In this document: positions 12,541 to 24,214 of the stretch, one piece after another | Layout: the number at the start of each line of letters is the position of its first letter | Position numbering within the stretch: position 1 is the stretch's first letter | DNA from: Chlorocebus sabaeus | Lineage: Eukaryota > Chordata > Mammalia > Primates > Cercopithecidae | Assembly: GCF_047675955.1 (NCBI RefSeq) | Contig: NC_132926.1 | Location: 15,381,326 to 15,445,325 of the forward strand | Reading direction: 5' to 3' | Length of the DNA stretch: 64,000 bases | Translations under genes and position numbers: made by a program | The notes under the pieces: generated by a model | Databases searched by the model: none | Seen by the model: the letters and a program-made list of their open reading frames with translations, nothing else | What the model was told of the DNA's origin: nothing

Positions 12541-12940
12541 CAACTATTACATCCTAGATTCAGTGCCACAGGAAAATAATCACCAACATCACTTGGTTCT
12601 TCCTACTCAGAGATATAAAATAACAGGTAGGAGGAAGAAAACTTCATGAAAGGACGTCTCAGTTCTGGGGAGGGGTGGGAGTGTTTGCATTTAAATGGAA
12701 TATAGTAAGAATTCAAAACAAATATTGATATAATTTCAGAATCCATGATATAACTTAAGTGGAGAAGAAATTAGTATTACATAATTTAATGTGATAATTG
12801 TTGTATTGGGTGACAGTAGAAAAGTCAAGATTTTGAAGAGTATAATTTATAAGTAAGCTATATTGGTAATGTGAAACAATTATTTAAAACAAAGCCAATG
12901 AGGCACAATAAAGAAGAAATACAGCCTGAAATAGCCTGGT
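12541..12940. other. unassigned non-coding sequence
   Basis: AT-rich and without a recognised repeat. It may include further decayed CR1/L3 sequence. Confidence 0.4.
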
Positions 12941-13239
12941 CCTCACCTATCTGTTGAGCTTCATCTCTTTCCAAACTTATTTATGTGATCCAACCACTGG
13001 CTTTTTTTCTGATCCTTAAAACAAACCTCCAAGCCGGGGCCCATCTCAGGGCCCCAGCACTTGGGTTTCTCTTGGCCTGGAACTCCTCCTCCCAGACTTT
13101 CCCCAGGCTGGTGTCAGGTAAATGTGTGCTCCTCAAAGAGCCTTCCGAATCATCATACCCAAAGTTGATCTTCCTATCAAGTCAATATCTCATTTTCAGT
13201 TTAACTTTCTTTGCAGGACTTGCCACTATCCTATTATCT
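12941..13239 (+). repeat. L2 LINE fragment (5' of Alu)
   Basis: L2-like pyrimidine-rich strand leading into 'ggacttgccactatcctatt', comparable to the L2 segment 'gcacttatcactatctg'. It is collinear with the L2 end at 13545-13710 beyond the Alu. Confidence 0.55.
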
Positions 13240-13544
13240 GGCCAGATGCAGTGGCTCATGCCTGTAATCCCAGTACTTTGGGAGGCAGAGGCAGGTGGAT
13301 CACCTGAGGTCAGGAGTTTGAGACCACCAACATGGTGAAAACCCATCTCTACTAATAATACAAAAATTAGCTGGGCGTGGTGGCAGGCACCTGTAATCCC
13401 CACCACTGGGGAGACTGAGGCATGAGAATTGCTTCAACCTGGGAGGCGGCAGAGGTTCCAGTGAGCCAAGATTGTGCCAGTACACTCCAGCCTAGGTGAC
13501 AGAGTGAAACTGTGTCTTAAATAAATAAATAAATAAAAATAAAA
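13240..13544 (+). mobile_element. AluS-like insertion in L2
   Basis: Starts 'ggccagatgcagtggctcat' and has two arms joined by an A-rich linker. It ends in an A-tail that has become (AAAT)n at about 13519-13540. The target duplication is weak ('actatc' on both sides). Substitutions are scattered, consistent with a copy of S age. Confidence 0.95.
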
Positions 13545-13710
13545 CTATCATCAATTAACCATGTGTTTGTTGTCATAATTTCTGTCTCCCCTTTACCCAC
13601 TTTGAATACAAGCCCTGTGAAGGCAGGCTTCTTTTCTCCTTCACTATTGTATCCTGAGCTTCCACGACAGCATGTGTCATCCCTCAATATATGATCACTG
13701 ATTAAAAAAA
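13545..13710 (+). repeat. L2 LINE 3' end
   Basis: 'ctgtctcccctttacccact' and 'agccctgtgaaggcaggctt' correspond to the L2 3' segment 'gtctccc...agactgtgagctccttgagggcagg', followed by a degraded terminus near 13690. Confidence 0.7.
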
Positions 13711-16700
13711 TATGTATGACCTAACCAATAGATAGGAGACTGTGAAAATACTATCAAGAATAGAAGAAAGTTGAGGTAACATAGAAAATGGTGGTGAATG
13801 ACATCATTGTCAGTGGCTAACATCAAATAATCTGAATTTAGATTAAAGTTTTAAATAAGCAGATGCACTAAAACAGATTCTTCAGAGTGGTTAAACTTGC
13901 CAACTCTGTAATTACACATTTGGTCATATTAGTCCTCGAATTATGAAATTCTGAGGATCACTCATCTAATAGCATCAAACCAACGTGTATATTGACTCAT
14001 GAAAATTCATATGAAGTTAACTACCATGTGGTTACTTCCAGTTTTCTTTTTTTTTCCAATAGAGTGGAATTAATGTGTGCAACCTAATGAAATATGCTGC
14101 AATTAAAGAACTACTATGCGTAGTAATATCTCTGCTTGTATATGTTTCAGATAAAATACAGTCTGTGGTGACATTTCAGGAATGCAAAATATGAAAAGCA
14201 AAATTAAATTGTTATTTGATTTCAAATTGCATCTGGGTACCTGAATCCAAGGTCTGTCTATGAAAAACTGATTGTTTAATGTATCCCCCCAACCTATCTT
14301 TTTAAAAACATTGTTATATGTATGTGGGTTTGTTCTTTACTCATAAGGAAATATAACTTGGCCCACAAACCAGGAAATATTAAAGCACTTCCATTTGTAA
14401 CAGAAAACCACCGACACAAATGCCTGGCATCTTAGAAGAGTACTAATCCTTATGGTAGCTGAGAATTTCTGTGACTAGGGCCTCAAATCAAGTGAGGTAG
14501 GGTAACCAGCCCATGACTTTGAGCCTCAAAGAGACTCAGAAATTGTCGATGCAGATAGAGTCTCTTGGAACAACCCATTGGAGGAAAATAATAATAATAA
14601 CTCACACCAATTTTCCTGAACCACTTTAAAATAATTTCACATATACACCTACTTTTCTCTTAGCTATCTTTTGTGACTGACCATTGGAAGGAGTACAATA
14701 TTTGGATATCAATGCAGGACAATGAATTAGTTTATCGGCTCTTTCTAACATGTATAAGGAAACTATGATGCATCAAGCCCGTACATACTATACTCTGACA
14801 TATAGCATTCTATCAAAGGGCTAGTCTTAGTTACAGGCAAGCAACTATTTGCATTATTATCTTGAGGATTTAGAAAAATTAAGGTACATTTATGGTCGGA
14901 AAGATGGGTGTTTCCTTAAGAATACACAAGAAAAATAGTTCTTTCAAAAGATTTTCTTCTTATATCTTTAAATACTTGTTTTAGTTAAAATGGAAAAAAT
15001 AAAAAATCTCTGGATCCTACAACATGATATAAGAATTTTATGTGGTAGCATTAGTGTTTCTTGAAAATCTGAATACCATACTCCACCTCCCCTCAAAAAT
15101 GTATTGAGTCACACATGTTGAATGACAGTTAGGTGTTGACAGTGTATCTACTTACAGTTGCTAAAAACAAAAAATGCTTTCTGTAATGAGTATCGATGTT
15201 ACTCAGGGTAATATGGTTAAGTTACTTATGTTGATATGCTTACCTACTTTCAAATGATGCCATTGTAAAAGTTTCATTGTCATCTCTTTTTAGCATTAGG
15301 AAAGAAAATTCCATAATATATTTTCATATAAAAGATGGGAAGCGACTGCACAAAATTACTATAAAATAAACTGAAACTGACTAGCTGGCTTTCACATTTT
15401 TAAAATGCATGTTCAAACAAAAAGAAATATCAAGCAAAATTGCCAACAAATCTTTCAAAGGCCACTCATCAGTGCTAAAGGCCACAATCAGCTTGTCATA
15501 ATTAACTTCATAACTAAGGAAGATAAACGTAAGCAACAGCACAGAGCCCAAATCACAGCTTGAAAAACGAAGTTGCAATGGCTAAAAACTGAACTTGGGC
15601 CAAACTGCTTTATCCTAGTCACCTTGTTTCATAAATCAAGTAGAAGAATATCTGTACATCAGCAATGTTGTATATTAGTTCAGTTTTATTGATGTGAATC
15701 GCATTATTTTACGAAGTGAACTTTCTCCAAAAACTAGCACGAATAAAGGAATGTGAATTATAGATGTGCATCATCACAATATACTATTGACTTTAACTTT
15801 AATGCTGTTTCTGCAAATATTACTAACCTGCATCTTGTCCTTTTGATCTAACACTTGTCTGTCCAGGATGTGACATGGAGAAAATTATTTCAGGAAGCCT
15901 ATGGGCTTTCTGCTTTTAACTTGTGTCTCTTGCCGACGTTTTCCCATTGCCCTGCCTACATGAACCTACTCGGTACTGTGTTCAATAATTACACCTCAGT
16001 TTTTGAGCTGAAAAAGAAAGTCATTCAGTTGAGAATTTTATCTGTGGGAACCTTGTATTCACCACAGAGAAACTTTAAGAATATATATATATATAAAAGA
16101 TAGCAAAAATAAAGGTGCCAGGAATAAAGGTGACAAAATCCTTCAGCTGAGTTAGAAATAAGGTATGTAAATAGCTCTGTAATACCCTCACATTTTCTAA
16201 AAATATCAAATGCAAAAAGAAAAACAAGAATATAGTAACCACAGTTTCAGTGTAGTTGGAACTTGCTGCCTTTGGGTGAGGAAAGAGGAGGGAGAAAGGA
16301 GAGGAATCCAATTCCAATTTTTATTGCACGATTCCCATACGTATCTATCAGAATAGTTCTCTTGGCCAAGTATTTATTAAAAATCCTCACCCAGTCTCCT
16401 TATAAACAATTTGAGAACTCACACATTACAATATTCATAGCTGTGTTCAAGAAGTGACCTTCCGAGCTGACTTTATTATGAACTATAAAAAGTGCTAGCT
16501 AATAAAACACAAGGGCATTTCATCGGTTTCCAAGATTTTACTTTCTAGGCTTCTCATCCCCTTCAAAAGTCCCTCCTACCAATGATCAAAACTGTTTTGT
16601 GACTCACCCTTGACTATACAGAAACCCAAAAGCAGAGGCAGCAAAAAACCTGTATCCCACTGAATTGTATAAAATGCAAATTTTAAGGATTCAATGCAAA

Positions 16701-17122
16701 TTTTAAGGACAGATTTGCAGATTGTACCAATGCTCTCTGTTGTGGCTTATTTGCTGTTTAATTACATGCATGCAACTTTTTTGAGGCTTTACCCTTGAGT
16801 ATGTATTCTACGAAAGCTCATAAAATTCTTGAAATTAGCTATACTTGCAATCTTATAATAGTCCCCAGACTGAGTAAAATTGTACTTATTCACTTAAAAT
16901 TAATATCCTTTTCTGGGTTCTCTGTGGAATTCTGAAAAAACAATAGCTGCAATATTCACAGACCTAGGTGTTTTAATCCAGCAATCATGGCGGCTATCTA
17001 CCTTCTAACTATGGCAAAACATGATTAGAAAATGGCCTGCTGTTCAGACCCTCAACCTATGGAATGAATTTGAATAGAGGTCACTCAGTAGAAAAAAAAC
17101 AAAAACAATTCTCAAGGCTTTT
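13711..17122. other. unassigned AT-rich non-coding sequence
   Basis: No recognised exon or repeat family. It includes a short AAT run near 14589 and a (TA)n run at 16081-16095. A 20-bp-spaced direct repeat of 'aatgcaaattttaagga' lies at 16673-16689 and 16693-16709. Confidence 0.5.
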
Positions 17123-17454
17123 AAAGAACTCAAATAGGCCGGGTGCGGTGGCTCATGCCTGTAATCCCAGCATTTTGGGAGGCCAAGGCAGGAGGATCAC
17201 CTGAGCTCGGGAGGTCAAGACCAGCCTGACCGACATGGAGAAACCCCGTCTCTACTAAAAATACAAAAATTAGCCGGCGTGGTGGTGCATGCCTGTAATC
17301 CCAGCTACTTGGGAGGCTGAAGCAGGAGAATCGCTTGAACCCGGGAGGTGGGGATTGCGGTGAGCCGAGATGGCACCACTGCATTCCAGCTTGGGCAACA
17401 AGAACAAAACTCCATCTAAAAAAACAAAACAAAACAAAACAAAAAACTCAAATA
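17123..17454 (+). mobile_element. AluSp/Sq-like with 14-bp target duplication
   Basis: The Alu body starts at 17137 ('ggccgggtgcggtggctcat') and ends in a (CAAAA)n tail by about 17440. Flanks 'aaagaactcaaata' (17123-17136) and 'aaaaaactcaaata' (17441-17454) are a 14-bp duplication with one mismatch. 'gacatggagaaaccccgtct' is typical of Sp/Sq copies. Confidence 0.95.
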
Positions 17455-17954
17455 AGCAACGGAATACAAGGAAATATGTGAGGAAGAAACCTCTTTAATG
17501 TTAACAAGCCTTTCGTTTTGTTCTTGTTATAATTGTAATTATGTACATCCATGAAGTTGTCCTATTTCAGAACCAACTACTGACTCAAGCACTCAGATGA
17601 CTGCGTTTACTAACCTAAGTAGTGTTATGTGGGAATTCAGGCTCAGGCAGGCCATTTCTTAAAAATCTGGATTTTTTAAAAAAAATACGAAACTTCCAAC
17701 ATTAAAATTCTCTGTAGTTTTGGTTGAAATGAAAACTGGCCTAGACTGGATATTGTACTGAAAAACAAATAATACCCTCTGGCACGTCTAATGAATGTTC
17801 CCAGGAAGTGGATATCTCGATCCTAGACTTAAACACTATTTTGCAGAATGAGTCTTTTAGAAAATCTTGCCTTTTGTCTAGATCTCAGTTTTCCCACATT
17901 TCAAGGAAAGCTTGGATTGGCTTCCAAATGCCTTTCTCGGAAGACGCAGCTTGC
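17455..17954. other. unassigned non-coding sequence
   Basis: Nothing recognised apart from a T/A run near 17670-17685. Confidence 0.5.
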
Positions 17955-18078
17955 TTCTAAAAGCTACATGTTCCCAGGTCTGATTCCAGTTCTACTGAAT
18001 CAAATTGCCAGAGAAGATGCCCAGGAAGCGGCATACTCCGCAACTCCTTAGGTGATTCCGATGCAGAGCCTGCAGGTG
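17955..18078 (-). repeat. MER5-like hAT element
   Basis: Complement of the MER5A pattern: 'ttctactgaatcaaattgcc' and 'ccttaggtgattccgatgca' match 'cctactgaatcagaaactc' and 'ccaggtgattctgatgca'. It is a non-autonomous hAT-Charlie-type DNA transposon without coding capacity. Confidence 0.6.
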
Positions 18079-18905
18079 CTTAGGCGCACCGCTGCATGGA
18101 CCTGGATGAAGGCCTTTCCGTTCTAACACCCTCCATCATCCCAATGAGCCCTGCAGGAAGTGAGAGGGAGGAAGAGGTAGTAAATAACGGGGTTGTCTGG
18201 CAGGCATCCGCAGTAATTACAGGTAGGAAAAGGTTGCCGCGTCTTCCTACAAAGAAGCTCCTTCCCTTTTCTTCTCAGGACTCTCCCACCCCCTGCTGGT
18301 AGGACCCAGCATTTCTTACTTCCCTGCTCTGCTCACATCACTGTAGAGACAGAAGCCAGGAGTAGAAAGGAAGATGTAAACACAGAGCTGGCTCCTGGAA
18401 GCGGGGAAGGAAGGAGAGATGTCAGAAGAACGCAAGCAAGTGAAAGTTGCTGCACGGGGCACAGATCACGCGCAAGTATGTCTGCAGGGGCTAGGCAAGT
18501 AATGAAAAGTAAAGCTGGGTAAATAAGAGAGAAAGCGCTGGGGGTAATGGGGCAGCAGCAGGCAGTTCACCTAAGGCGGCCACTGACCAACTGCAGTTAT
18601 GTGGGCAAGATGAGCCCAGGACTGTTGTGGCGACCAATTTCTCAAGAAAAGCCAGAAATTTCAAAATCAGAAATTTGGATTCTACTTTATTTGAAACTCC
18701 TAACCTTTAAAAGTTAACAACGAAATGTTTAAAAGAAAAAATTCACACATAAAATCGGCCTGTAGTCTGAGTCTGTTGCCTAAGGAGAAGTGTGAGTGTT
18801 GAGAAGGTGGTCAGTGAAGAAGGAAAGGGCCCAGGAAGAAAAACGTGATATAGAACAGGGAAAAGGAATTGGTTTGCAGTGACCATTGAATAGAAGATGA
18901 GGACG
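18079..18905. other. unassigned segment, GC- and CpG-richer than its surroundings
   Basis: By hand count about 16 CpG dinucleotides fall between 18059 and 18650, against very few per kb nearby. It is purine-rich with several GGA-type tracts. A 68-codon frame at 18096-18302 has no recognised domain. No TATA box or splice-supported exon can be shown. It could be an enhancer, a remnant promoter or an old repeat. Confidence 0.4.
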
Positions 18906-19334
18906 TTGTCAGCGATTACCTAGGATGTTTGGTCGGCCCCTGACCATCATGGATTTAACTTGTTTGTTTTTCAGAAATCACTGGCTGCTTTTGTCAAAAT
19001 CAAAAGAGTACTCATGTGGCTATTTGCAATTTTGTCCTGGTAAAGATCCCATGCATTGGCTCCAGGGCTTCCAGGAGTCAGGGACTCAGGTGGTTTGCAA
19101 GCAAGGGCCAGCCAGGAACCTCCTCACATCCACTTTATATTCCTCAGAAGGGGAAACCCTTACACAATTGGAAGAAAATGTTTCCTTTGTTTTCACCCCT
19201 GCAAGATGGTTGTGAAAATAATAAAGTAACATTCATTAAGGATCAAGTGTCAAGTGTGCAAGGTTGTGAGAACCATGCCAAAGCCCGGACCGCAGCCCCT
19301 GGCACACAGGACTGGACAAACGTAAGCAATTATT

Positions 19335-19468
19335 AACACCTACTGTCCCTGGCAACATCCCCATGAGGAAGGGACTTTTATTCCAATTTTAGAGATGAGG
19401 AAACTGAGATTGGCCTAAGTCACATGCCAATATACTTAGAAAGCAATGGAGTCAGGTTTGGGAGGTTT
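19335..19468 (+). repeat. MIR SINE
   Basis: 'atccccatgaggaagggact', 'ttttagagatgaggaaactg' and 'ggagtcaggtttgggaggtt' follow the MIR core and 3' half. The preceding 19226-19334 may be its 5' part. Confidence 0.75.
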
Positions 19469-20039
19469 TACTCACTAGCCTAAACTTCCAGTGCTGAACA
19501 GAGATGTGAAGAGAAAGGGCAGGTGTCCACCACGGCACGGATGCTGAGCTGCTGCCCTTCCACCCTTGGACAATCTTCCAGACAAACTAAAGCTTCAATT
19601 TCACTGTAACTATTGACTCATTAGAGGCCAAAGGGGATCAAATAAAATTTTTAGTTGTCTTTATTACATTTTATGAAGAAAATGGTATTCTTGCTATGTT
19701 TAAGACCTTGAGAATTGGCAAAGGTCAAGGGTCTGTACTGTTAGATGGAATATCAGGGAAGAAGACAGTACTTCAGCTCAGCTTCCTATACTGAAAATTA
19801 CAATGCAACAGGAGATTTAGTCATCAGGAAATGAATCCTATGATTTCAAATACCCAGGAAATATAAGCCATACAATTAAAGTGACTTGGTTTGCTTGAAA
19901 TAAAAAACTAAAATTAAGTACAGTGTTGTCTAACTGATCAAATTAGACTGCTGAGTAACAATTTTTCATGTCTTGCTATTAAGAAGTTTAACGTTTTTCA
20001 GAGCTTCAGCGGTATTAGAAAACCTTAATAAAATGCAAA
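19469..20039. other. unassigned non-coding sequence
   Basis: No recognised element. Confidence 0.5.
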
Positions 20040-20215
20040 CACATTAAAAATTTTTAGACCTGGAAGGGTCCTTATAAACAATTTCTTATAATTTCCTCCT
20101 CATCTAATACGTTAGAAAATTTAGATCTAGAAAGAATGCAAACACAAGCCTCCAATCACATTGACTCATTAGTGGCAGAGCTTCGACTGCTTGGGACAGA
20201 TGCTACTAACAACCT
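20040..20215 (+). repeat. MIR-related SINE fragment
   Basis: 'tagacctggaagggtcctta', a degraded 'ctcctcatctaatacgttag' and 'ttagtggcagagcttcgact' fit the MIR-related family that begins 'agagctggaagggacctta'. Heavily diverged. Confidence 0.5.
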
Positions 20216-20294
20216 CATAGATGAAACCAATTTAGTGTCTTTAGTTACCTTAATGAGTGGACACATTGAATTGGATTTCATTTTCTAAAGAGAA

Positions 20295-20425
20295 AGTACA
20301 TAAATGTGTATATATTTATATACGGCATATATAAATATGACTATTTTATGTATGTTTATATATTAATATCATGTTTATTAATAATATCATATGCTGTATA
20401 CATATTATGCGATATATCTAATATA
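20295..20425. repeat. AT-rich low-complexity tract
   Basis: Degenerate TATA/ATAT-rich sequence with many short self-complementary steps. No perfect long palindrome was found. Confidence 0.8.
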
Positions 20426-20489
20426 TTGTTTTCACACATTTAAAAAAATACTCCCGCCTAAAAAATTCACAAAAGAAATTTGGTAAGGA

Positions 20490-20930
20490 AATATTAACCA
20501 ACTATATGAAAATTAAAGTGATACATTTTTTCATGTAGATTGGCAAAGAATAAAAACATGATAAAACACACTGCTGGTAAAAACGTAGGTAAACCGACAT
20601 TAAATGTACTATTAATATCTCTGTAAATATGTGTAAAATATATAATGTGTATGTATACCCTTAGATTCATTAATTCCAATACTAGGGATTCATTTCAAGA
20701 AAACAGAGTTGTCTAAAAATACCTAAATAAGGACGTTCATTTTTATGTGTCTTGTAAAAAATTACAAACAACTTAAATGTTACATTGACAGAATAAATTC
20801 TAGTATATTATTCAATGATGTACTTGGGACACCATCAAAAATTACATTGCCCTTTATTCGTGGGAATGGCGGTAAGCTTCTAAAAGAGAAAAGGCAAAAA
20901 GAAGATGCTTAAAATATATATATGTGATCC
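20490..20930 (+). repeat. old L1 (L1M-type) 3' portion
   Basis: Parallels the end of old L1 elements. 'attccaatactagggattca' corresponds to 'attccacttctaggaattta', followed by 'ttacaaacaacttaaatgtt', corresponding to 'ggaaacaacctaaatgtcc'. It is interrupted by an Alu at 20942 and resumes at 21251. Confidence 0.65.
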
Positions 20931-21250
20931 CATGTATGTAATTTTTTTTTTTTTTTTTTTTTTTCTGAGACAGAATCTCACTCTGTGACCCAGGCTGGAG
21001 TACAGTGGTGCCATCTCAGCTCACCACAACCTCTGCCTCCAGGCTCAAGCAATTCTCCTTCCTCAGCCTCCAGAGCAGCTGGGATTACAGGCGTGCACCA
21101 CCAAGGCCCAGCTAATTTTTGTAGAGACGGGGTTTCACAATGTTGGCCAGGCTGGTCTTAAACTCCTGACCTCAAATGATCCACTGGCCCCGCCCTCCCA
21201 AAATACTGGGATTGCAGGCATGAGCCACTGCACCCAGCCCATTTATGTAA
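20931..21250 (-). mobile_element. AluJ/old Alu with 11-bp target duplication, inside L1M
   Basis: Alu complement with a T-run at 20942-20963 and body to 21239. Flanks 'catgtatgtaa' (20931-20941) and 'catttatgtaa' (21240-21250) are a target duplication with one mismatch. The shortened linker 'ctaatttttgtagagacggg' and high divergence suggest an old copy. Confidence 0.93.
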
Positions 21251-21415
21251 AATTTTATATGGATATCTGAAACAATATGTGCCAAAGTACTAATATTGCT
21301 AATCTTTGAATGTAAGATTTTAGATGATATTTCATTCTTCTTTATATGTTCCTGAATTATTTAAATCAAATTAAAATGATCATGCATTATAATCAGAAAA
21401 AGATGAATAAATATA
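21251..21415 (+). repeat. old L1 (L1M-type) 3' end, continued
   Basis: Continues the L1 at 20490-20930: 'cttctttatatgttcctgaa' and an A/T-rich end typical of the 3' UTR of old L1 copies. Confidence 0.55.
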
Positions 21416-22382
21416 TTTCTAATTTGAATTTTTTTCAAAATTAAAGTACATTTTCTAAAAATAATACTCGATGATCTATACCAATGGCATAATTTTCCAA
21501 ATTTTCCAACGTAACATAATAGTTACCATTTTTTAAAAGTTAGTGTTATTTAGACATGAACTAAATGCTAATAGATAAGCATTTCATGAGCCTTATCAAT
21601 TGAAAGGATATTTGAAATCAAGTAGAAACTTCCTCACTATCTAGCTGGGTGAATTGGGCTCAACCAGTGAACATTCCTTAGATCTCATTTCCTAAAGCTT
21701 TAAATGAGAAACTGTAGCTTAATGACCCCTGAAAATATTTCTATTTCAAAAAACTAAAAGTAACTCTCAAAACTTCAAAATATGAAATAATTCCTTAGTA
21801 ATTTACATCCTCTGAAAATATCCCCCAACCCATCCTATGAATACAACTCTAGGTTACAAAGGATAAAATCATATGTCAAAGTTTCTCAAGTTGGTTATGG
21901 AAATGTGAAATTCTTCCATAAGTCTTCGAAGACTCTCTTAAGAACTAAACAAATACACATTCCTATTCTGGGGTCTTACTCCAATGACAGAAGTTGATAA
22001 GCGATATCTGTTCTTTTGCTTCCCGAGAGCTTCGCTAGCATCTTAGACATAATCATGCACTACCACCAAAACGTTGACTAATCTGAAAAAAAAAAAATCA
22101 ATGCGTTCTGTTTCAAGTAGCTCATTCGCTATGCTGCTAACATTTTCCAAAAAATCCTGTTTAGAACTGATGCAATGTGGCTTCTCCTCTGGGTTTGAAG
22201 ATCACTTCATGTGGGGTTTTACCCAAACTGGAAAACTTCCACACATTTGTAAAGCAAAAGACACATTTCAGGATATTCATTTATCTCACATCAAATAAAG
22301 CCCCATCTCTGAAAGTCTATATGCTTCACTGGGAATCAGATGAAAATGATCTCATACCTGTGCATGCTGAAGACCTTAGGTT
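21416..22382. other. unassigned non-coding sequence
   Basis: No element recognised. The 97-codon frame at 22177-22470 runs into the T/G repeat that follows and is not credible as a gene. Confidence 0.5.
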
Positions 22383-22430
22383 TTTGTTTGTTTGTTTGTT
22401 TTTGTTTTTGTTTTGTTTTTTTTTTTTTGG
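22383..22430 (+). repeat. (GTTT)n / poly-T simple repeat
   Basis: GTTT and GTTTT units followed by a T-run. No Alu body is attached on its 3' side. Confidence 0.9.
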
Positions 22431-22478
22431 AGGGATGGAGAAGGTGTGGAGTTACAGAAGACAGATTTAACATTGAAA

Positions 22479-22725
22479 AAGATCAGAAGGCCGGGTGTGG
22501 TGGCTCATGCCTGTAATCCCAGCACTTTGGGAGGCCGAGGCGGGTGGATCACGAGACCATCCTGGCTAACACGGTGAAACCCCGTCTCTACTAAAACTTC
22601 AAAAAATTAGCAGGTTGCGGTGGTGGGCATCTGTAGTCCCAGCTGCTTGCGTGCCTCTGCGCTCCAGCCTGACTCCGTCTCAAAAAAAAAAAAAAAAAAA
22701 AACACAACAACAAACAAGATCAGAA
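22479..22725 (+). mobile_element. AluY with three internal deletions, perfect 10-bp target duplication
   Basis: Starts 'ggccgggtgtggtggctcat' at 22489. Three segments are missing relative to AluY: about 14 bp after 'ggatcacgag', about 85 bp in the right arm after 'ccagctgcttg', and about 13 bp after 'ctccagcctg'. The 3' end 'gactccgtctc' and A-tail are intact. The duplication 'aagatcagaa' is at 22479-22488 and 22716-22725. The ends are intact, so the losses are internal and not due to truncated insertion. Confidence 0.93.
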
Positions 22726-23449
22726 GTGATAAATTCATTGGCATACTTTGGCTAGAGACGGAAGTGTAAGAGGTATATCAAAATTGCTAGCACGAGTAAT
22801 GATAAACAACAACTGACATTCAGCTTCAGAATCAGAAAAACAAGAGGGAATACTGGAGACCGTCAATACCTGGGGAACACAGGTGGCCTAAAGGGAATAG
22901 CTTCAATTCAGCTCAGCAGATTACCACTGTGTGGAAACGCAGGCCTTGTGTTGCCAATGCTACTTTTTATTATTTTCATAAGAAGCTGCACATCTAACTT
23001 CTATCCAAATCTGTTTGATTCCAAAATGCTAGCAACCATTTGTTTTTAACCCTGTCGGAGCCAACACTGCACTGAGCAAAATAAAACAGGATTATAGGCC
23101 AGATTTGGCTTGTGGCTGACCAGTGTGCAGTTACTGACTCAGATACAAAATACACAAAATATATACAATCAGTGCCAAAAGTAAAGTATCTTAAAATATA
23201 TATTAATATATGCATATGATCTTGTTCGGTGGGGGGCTTCATGAACAAAATAACCAAGATGAGAAAAAAGAACAGGGATGAAAGAAATTTAGAGGGAAAG
23301 CTAATCATGACCAAAGGTATACAGACATGAAAATTTTCATCCTTTTTGTTTTTTTAAATATGGGGGTTCAACTGAGTTGAAAGATGAGGCATGGGATAGG
23401 TAGAGAAGTATGAGGTAGAAGAAAACTCTAATGAGAAACTGATTGTATA
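22726..23449. other. unassigned non-coding sequence
   Basis: No element recognised. The minus-strand frame at 22994-23314 (106 codons) has hydrophobic residues but no known domain. Confidence 0.45.
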
Positions 23450-23622
23450 CAGCAGGCACTATACTAGTAATTTGACCTACTATCTTCACATTTCATTCTA
23501 ATGATAATGTGGTAATATTATCCTTATTTTGTAGATGTGAAAACGAAAACTGGTAGACATGAACCAATCTATATCTGACAGCACAGATTTGGGATTGATG
23601 TCCGACTATAAAATTCAAGGTG
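23450..23622 (+). repeat. MIR SINE
   Basis: 'aggcactatactagtaattt' resembles 'aggcactgtgctaagcact'. 'tccttattttgtagatgtga' and 'gcacagatttgggattgatg' follow the MIR core and 3' half. Confidence 0.7.
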
Positions 23623-23889
23623 CTTTTTGTTTTGTTTTTATTTTTGTTTATATTTTTTCCCATTATTCTGTGATACTGGAAAGTAGGTTACACTTACCCT
23701 CTAGTGCTTCCCTGCCCAACAGGGTAGCCACTGGACATATATGGGCAATGAACACCTTAAATGTGGCTAATATGACTAAGGAACTTAGTTTGTAATTTTA
23801 CTTAATTAATTTACAATTAAATTTTTAAATGATGGAAATGTATTCAGTTATTGGAAAACTTTTAAATGTGTGATGAACAACTTGCATAT

Positions 23890-24214
23890 GGGAATCTATT
23901 TTTTTTTTTTTTTTTTTTTTTGAGACGGAGTCTTGCTCTGTCGCCTGAGCTGCAGTGCAGTGGCCGGATCTCAGCTCACTGCAAGCTCCGCCTCCCGGGT
24001 TTACGCCATTCTCCTGCCTCAGCCTCCCGAGTAGCTGGGACTACAGGCACCAGCCACCTCGCCCGGCTAGCTTTTTTGTATTTTTTAGTAGAGATGGGGT
24101 TTCACCATGTTAGCCAGGATGGTCTCGAACTCCTGACCTCGTGATCCGCCCGTCTCGGCCTCCCAAAGTGCTGGGATTACAGGCTTGAGCCACCGCGCCC
24201 GGCCAGGGAATCTA
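23890..24214 (-). mobile_element. AluY of Old World monkey (AluYR) type, with 9-bp target duplication
   Basis: Nearly intact Alu complement (body 23899-24205). Compared with the AluY shared with apes it shows 'gggtttacgccattctcc' (T for C), 'cacctcgcccggctagc' (T for A, G for A), 'cgcccgtctcggcc' (T for C) and 'aggcttgagccaccgcgcc' (T for G). These together are what I associate with AluYR copies in macaque and baboon genomes. The duplication is 'gggaatcta' (23890-23898 and 24206-24214). Low divergence and retained CpGs indicate a recent insertion. Confidence 0.93.

Noticed and set aside
17130..17432. 100-codon minus-strand frame, and similar frames in other Alus (29809-30165, 38896-39171, 42867-43184, 43937-44251, 54143-54379, 60056-60298)
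   Set aside because: All show the standard Alu antisense peptide (…QAGVQW…LPSSWDYR…). They are not genes.
18200..18240. Splice-donor-like 'caggtagga' near 18220 as evidence of an exon
   Set aside because: Isolated donor-like words are frequent. No matching acceptor, conserved frame or known protein was found.
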